DNA of 64,000 nt from Saprospiraceae bacterium (GTDB lineage: Bacteria > Bacteroidota > Bacteroidia > Chitinophagales > Saprospiraceae): positions 81,998 through 145,997 of the forward strand of contig JANQQI010000022.1 in NCBI GenBank assembly GCA_028285085.1. Reading direction: 5' to 3'. Position 1 is the stretch's first letter. Every line of letters starts with the position of its first letter. Position numbers and translations under genes: made by a program. This document shows, piece after piece, positions 60,032-64,000 of the stretch. The notes under the pieces are model-generated. The model did no database searches. It saw nothing but the letters and a program-made list of their open reading frames with translations, and was not told the origin of the DNA.

Positions 60032-63000
60032 TTATTGGCAAGGGCCGGTTTGTCCCAGAAACTGATTCAATAAATCTGGGCGATGAGGAAGTGTACTTGT
60101 CCAAAAATTAACAAATGTCACTTTGGCATTAGGCATATATTTACCAGTTCCACAGACGGCTCCCGGAAAAACACTACTGTTGAAATCTCCGAAGGTATTG
60201 AACTGCAAGCTGCTGTTAGTGGTGCGAGATACATGACAAGTTCGACAACTTGTTCCAACCACTTCCAGATAAAAGTCGTCAATCTGTACACCATTTTGTG
60301 AAGCGCTCGTATTCCAGCCTGAAACAACCGCATTGGGGTTGAAGGTGGTGCTGGAGAAACTATTATAAGATGCGTTTACAAATTCGGTTATGGCTGTAGT
60401 GGCGTTGGTACTTAAAGTGCGTTGATTTAAGCTTCTCAAAGGGGATTCCATATCCGATTGGGTGAAGCCGGTTTGGTTGGAAAAGATGAAACTTTCGACA
60501 TCAAAGGGCAAGAAACGTGGATTATCCGTTGGCGCCCCATCGTATTGGGTCTGCAAATTCGCAATAGAAGAGTAGTTGAGTTCTTTACCGCCGTGGCATT
60601 CAATGCATAAGCCCGGGATAAATTTAGGCCCGTAGCCATCCAAGTCGGCGCTATTAATCAGTTGACCAGCACCGTTAAATACATAAAATTGTGTCACTGG
60701 ATTCGTCCCTCCGCTTTGTAATTTTGAATACTCCATGGCAACGGTGGCGATGGCTAATGGATTACTAGGATTATTCAAATCGTCGATACCATCCACATCT
60801 TGAGTGAAGTTAGAGACGTAATAAGCAATATTGCCATTGTGATTTTTCTGATGCATCGCTCGCCAAAATGCTAAATCACCGGCGTTAAAATAAAGCGCTT
60901 TGAAATCATCCCCGGTCTGGAAATTATGACGCTGCTTCCACTGATCAAAAGAGATCCGGTCATTATTGTTTATGAAGCCGTCACTGTTGTAATCGGCTCC
61001 GCCGATCGCACCAATTAATTCATAGTATTTATCTGCTTCGGTGGCATTTGGCGTTTGCACACGTGCAAGAAAGGGCGCAAATCCGTTGATGACATCATCG
61101 GTAGGTGGCGGGAGAATATAGGCATCATTACAATAGGTATAGGGTGGAGAAGGATTAAGGTTGGCAGCGCCGGGAATAGCATTACGAGTGGGGACGATCT
61201 GAGTCGATAGAAGTGTACCATTACGTCTGACTTCCAGCGTTACATTGGCATTTGGTGGTAAGCGAACAATGATTAATGGCAAATCGCTTTGTGCAAGGTT
61301 AGCGTAGGTCAATACCTTAGGGGCTCCACCAGTGGGTACGGTGATCGTAACATCTACCGGTTGTCCCGGGAAGACAGGATTTGCCGGATTATCCAGTAGT
61401 TGAATACAGGTGGCATCATTAAATGCAACATCGGCATTTAGAGTAGAAAAACGATCCGTTTTACCAACATAAAAATTGTCTTGCCGCGTCAATTGACCTA
61501 TATTTTCCCATAAGCCCGATGTCTCGTTATAATCCCAAAGATCTATACTCGCCGGGCTATTACCCTGAATTGCCGATTCGATCGGGATCCGAATTTCCGC
61601 CGTGGTAGAGCGGTCGATATTTAATCGTCGATCAGGATTGTTTTTATCCCTGATTTGTATATCTACGGCTCCAAAGCTGACGATGCGTTTTTGATCGCCA
61701 TTTTGAATAGCGCCATAGTCGCCCGGCATCAATCCCTGTTCTGCGAAAAGATCTACCGCTCGAATGCCGATACTAACTGTACCGCTGAACGCTTCACCAT
61801 TTTCATCAACAATTGCATTGGCGGGAATACGAACACTGGCCGGCCCTCTGGTAATCTCTTCTTTGTCCCCTTTTCGTCGACGTTTAAAACGGGTGAATTT
61901 ATCCTGTTGTTCGACCAATTCAATAGGATTGGTTGGATCAAATGTTTGTACGCTTGAAGGGACCAGAGTGTAATTTTTACTAGTCGCATCAGTAAAATAA
62001 ACCGTTGAACTCAACATGAAACCGAGCTTACTGATATTCAAGATATAACGTTCGTCCGCCGTTTCCGGGACTTGAAAAGAAAAAGCACCATTGGCGTCTG
62101 TATTCGCAACAGTTTGGCCATTCATAATGACACTGGCATTGGCTACGGCCACTTGAGATTGAATAGTTCTGACCGTGCCAGAGAAACTGACTGATCTTTT
62201 AGCATCAGCCTTAATATTGTAATTCTGATAAGCCACACCTCCAAATTGATCGTTGACCAATAAGTACATTTGATATCTGGCGGTGATATTGGGCAATTGC
62301 CAAGTGACGTTTGCTGAATTACTAAAGCTGGAACCAGGAAAATCGCCGGCCGCTACCCAGTAATAATCGAGCGGATGATTTTCTATATCATCAACACTGG
62401 CTTTTACCTCTAGTTTTTGACCATCTACGGTTCGACGCACTGGCGCATTATTTTCAAAACTGGTGATTCCTCGAATAGCTGGACTGTTATTGGGGAGTAA
62501 CATATTGTTGACTCTGCCGGAGATATTTTGCTGCACAACTGCTTTTTGGCAGGTAGCCGTTAAGGTTTTACTTTGATTTTTGCGCACGAAGGGCAGAATA
62601 TATTCTCCGAACACATTACATTGCACAGTTTGGCTACTGCTACCGGGATTGGAACTGACTTCGGTATGAAAGTCGATATTGAAGACCGGACTACGGTAGA
62701 ATCCCGGACGACCATCTCTCAGTAATACTTTACCAAATACATAATCGTCGGTAAGAATCGGTATTTCGAGAGGGCCCGGAAAATTGGATGCTTCAATAAC
62801 GATGATATCGTAGCAAGTCGTTTTAAAGCCATTTCGCTCTAAGCAAAGTTTATATCCTCCGGCAGGTAGGAGACGGCTGGCATAGCCGCCATCAATATCA
62901 GTAACTTGCTTATCAACTTCAACACCTTGGGCGTTAGTAATACGGACGGTGACTTCGGGTAAGAAAATTTGCTTGTTTTTATCGCCTTCGACTTCAGGAA

Positions 63001-63145
63001 GGGTAGTATAAACATATCCACGAATATCTCCCGCTTTTGCCAGCGTAGTGCTAATTTGTAGGTTGCCAGGAGTAGAACAAGTGAGTAGGATTAAGACACC
63101 ATTGAGGATCATTAAGGCCACAAGGATCAGTGAGTGGTTTCGCAT
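60032..63145 (-). CDS. Di-haem lipoprotein with carboxypeptidase-regulatory-like and dockerin-like modules
   Basis: A 1037-residue envelope lipoprotein (lipobox around LLTCS, Cys23). In order: a carboxypeptidase-regulatory-like sandwich (about 42-115), a second beta domain (about 140-200), an Ig-like stretch (220-310), another regulatory-like sandwich (330-400), and the domain shared with the 14943 lipoprotein (about 430-570; SVRIPANAIVDENGEAF). A dockerin-like calcium loop DYNSDGFINNNDR lies near 715-735. Two c-type haem sites follow: CIECH (847-851) and CRTCH (967-971). It looks like a surface electron-carrying or haem-binding protein. Distal haem ligands cannot be assigned. It is flanked by its own terminator. 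Confidence 0.8.
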   Translation of the reverse strand: MRNHSLILVALMILNGVLILLTCSTPGNLQISTTLAKAGDIRGYVYTTLPEVEGDKNKQIFLPEVTVRITNAQGVEVDKQVTDIDGGYASRLLPAGGYKLCLERNGFKTTCYDIIVIEASNFPGPLEIPILTDDYVFGKVLLRDGRPGFYRSPVFNIDFHTEVSSNPGSSSQTVQCNVFGEYILPFVRKNQSKTLTATCQKAVVQQNISGRVNNMLLPNNSPAIRGITSFENNAPVRRTVDGQKLEVKASVDDIENHPLDYYWVAAGDFPGSSFSNSANVTWQLPNITARYQMYLLVNDQFGGVAYQNYNIKADAKRSVSFSGTVRTIQSQVAVANASVIMNGQTVANTDANGAFSFQVPETADERYILNISKLGFMLSSTVYFTDATSKNYTLVPSSVQTFDPTNPIELVEQQDKFTRFKRRRKGDKEEITRGPASVRIPANAIVDENGEAFSGTVSIGIRAVDLFAEQGLMPGDYGAIQNGDQKRIVSFGAVDIQIRDKNNPDRRLNIDRSTTAEIRIPIESAIQGNSPASIDLWDYNETSGLWENIGQLTRQDNFYVGKTDRFSTLNADVAFNDATCIQLLDNPANPVFPGQPVDVTITVPTGGAPKVLTYANLAQSDLPLIIVRLPPNANVTLEVRRNGTLLSTQIVPTRNAIPGAANLNPSPPYTYCNDAYILPPPTDDVINGFAPFLARVQTPNATEADKYYELIGAIGGADYNSDGFINNNDRISFDQWKQRHNFQTGDDFKALYFNAGDLAFWRAMHQKNHNGNIAYYVSNFTQDVDGIDDLNNPSNPLAIATVAMEYSKLQSGGTNPVTQFYVFNGAGQLINSADLDGYGPKFIPGLCIECHGGKELNYSSIANLQTQYDGAPTDNPRFLPFDVESFIFSNQTGFTQSDMESPLRSLNQRTLSTNATTAITEFVNASYNSFSSTTFNPNAVVSGWNTSASQNGVQIDDFYLEVVGTSCRTCHVSRTTNSSLQFNTFGDFNSSVFPGAVCGTGKYMPNAKVTFVNFWTSTLPHRPDLLNQFLGQTGPCQ

Positions 63146-63315
63146 CAGTAATAATTTTTGATGTTAGTAATTATTACTTATCCCTAGCTTTTTTCTACTT
63201 ACTGGATTGAGTGTGCTGTAAGTAAATTGTTTGAGCTATATCATTGATCATTGGTTTTTTAGTAACGTTACCTTTATTCCACAATTATTTATTTTTTTCG
63301 TGACCATCTTAAACC

Positions 63316-63349
63316 ACCAAAGCCAGCTTAGACGTAAGCTGGCTTTGGT
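63316..63349. terminator. Hairpin between the amidohydrolase and di-haem lipoprotein genes
   Basis: A perfect 15-bp stem, ACCAAAGCCAGCTTA (63316-63330) with TAAGCTGGCTTTGGT (63335-63349), loop GACG. It ends the minus-strand amidohydrolase transcript 23 bp after its stop; the following T-run is short. Confidence 0.7.
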
Positions 63350-63371
63350 AAAAATGAATAGAAAAATCTAT

Positions 63372-64000
63372 TTACTGCCGACAGTGACAGCCCGACTGCA
63401 TGAAAACATTTGTGCCCTGAATCAAGGGGTAAGCGTTACCACTACCTTCTTCTTCCCAGTAAAACTTAGTACGCTTATTATCATAATTTCCAATTTCATT
63501 CATGGTTTCCGCATCGTACAAGCGGCCATTGATCATGGTGTAGCGCACAGAATTTGAGTTTTGGATATTGTCCAACGGATTTTTATCTAAAACAATCAAA
63601 TCCGCCAGCTTTCCTGCCTTAAGTGACCCAATTTCCTTATCCATGCCCAAGTAGACTGCACCATTAATCGTAGCAGCCCGAAGGGCTTGCATATTCGTCA
63701 TGCCGCCTTGAGCAAACATCCACAGTTCCCAGTGGGCACCTAACCCTTGCAGCTGACCGTGTGAACCAAGATTGATATCAACACCGGCATCTTGTAGCTT
63801 TTTGCAAGAGCGCGCGACCAGAATGTGTCCATTATCGTATTCTTCCTGTGGAATCATAGTCCGGTGTCGTGCCCGTGAATCAATAATACTCCGCGGCGTA
63901 TATTTCAAAAGACGTTCATTTTCCCAGACATTGGTGTTTTGGTACCAATAGTATTCGCCATTGACTCCGCCGTAGTTGACAATCAAAGTCGGCGTATTAC
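63372..64000 (-). CDS. Amidohydrolase family protein, C-terminal part (partial)
   Basis: About 209 residues of the C-terminus are present; the frame runs off the right edge (TPTLIVNYGG at the edge). The segments ILVARSCKKLQDAGVDINLGSHGQLQGLGAHWELWMF, with the metal-binding region around GSHGQ, and AATINGAVYLGMDKEIGSLKAGKLADLIVLDKNPLDN are typical of amidohydrolases of the imidazolonepropionase type. Many relatives carry an N-terminal TolB-like WD40/PD40 propeller, which would lie outside the window. The last residues SGCHCRQ are Cys-rich and unusual. The substrate is unknown. Confidence 0.85.
   Translation of the reverse strand, partial: NTPTLIVNYGGVNGEYYWYQNTNVWENERLLKYTPRSIIDSRARHRTMIPQEEYDNGHILVARSCKKLQDAGVDINLGSHGQLQGLGAHWELWMFAQGGMTNMQALRAATINGAVYLGMDKEIGSLKAGKLADLIVLDKNPLDNIQNSNSVRYTMINGRLYDAETMNEIGNYDNKRTKFYWEEEGSGNAYPLIQGTNVFMQSGCHCRQ

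Overview
The window is a contiguous piece of a Bacteroidota chromosome. The best guess is a Saprospirales (Lewinella-like) organism. The signs are four proteins ending in type IX secretion (T9SS) sorting domains, a PorV-like outer-membrane protein, many lipoproteins with Bacteroidota-style lipoboxes, weak Shine-Dalgarno signals, and promoters with the TAnnTTTG -7 box. The family-level placement is inference. I found no rRNA, tRNA, CRISPR array, prophage or intact IS element.

Layout. 1-2540: end of topA, then a minus-strand surE - small membrane protein - lpxB unit. 2841-3863: hemH. 4305-6272: a type II restriction-modification pair in convergent orientation, whose methyltransferase carries a MerR-like DNA-binding domain. 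6345-7346: holA. 7373-14806: a complete tryptophan operon trpE-G-D-C-F-B-A, preceded by a textbook ribosome-mediated attenuator that includes a 19-residue leader peptide with three consecutive Trp codons. 14943-22836: a structured-leader lipoprotein, an ECF sigma factor overlapping an unusual membrane-anchored beta-barrel protein, DAHP synthase and a gamma-glutamyltransferase lipoprotein. 22837-23755: a gene-free stretch with a promoter and terminators that could encode small RNAs. 23756-29998: a 2080-residue mosaic adhesin exported by T9SS. 30402-42143: an LVIVD-type T9SS protein, a PorV-like barrel, an LtaS-like sulfatase-fold protein, a LON-domain protein and a giant alpha-2-macroglobulin. 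42215-54408: envelope and housekeeping genes (OmpA-like, PlsC-like, YbbR/YajC/DUF1573, GH15, aroK, rlpA, mnmA, rimM). 54455-58458: a divergent pair of T9SS starch proteins. 58543-64000: lipoproteins, a thioredoxin-like protein, a large di-haem lipoprotein and the end of an amidohydrolase.

How the genes work together. Aromatic amino-acid synthesis is spread over three places: DAHP synthase (entry), shikimate kinase, and the trp operon (exit). The extracellular programme links a PorV-like shuttle component with four T9SS clients that bind or cut polysaccharide. GH15 and GH13 enzymes suggest glucan metabolism.

Most notable: (1) the trp attenuator, in which all four competing RNA segments can be read off the sequence; (2) the MerR-methyltransferase fusion with overlapping palindromes in its own promoter, suggesting self-control of the R-M system; (3) a previously unlabelled dispersed intergenic repeat of about 200 bp, present twice, once inside the trp operon; (4) the sigma factor paired with a protein that seems to span both membranes; (5) candidate small RNAs at 22.9-23.5 kb. 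No computation was run; all family assignments come from reading motifs.
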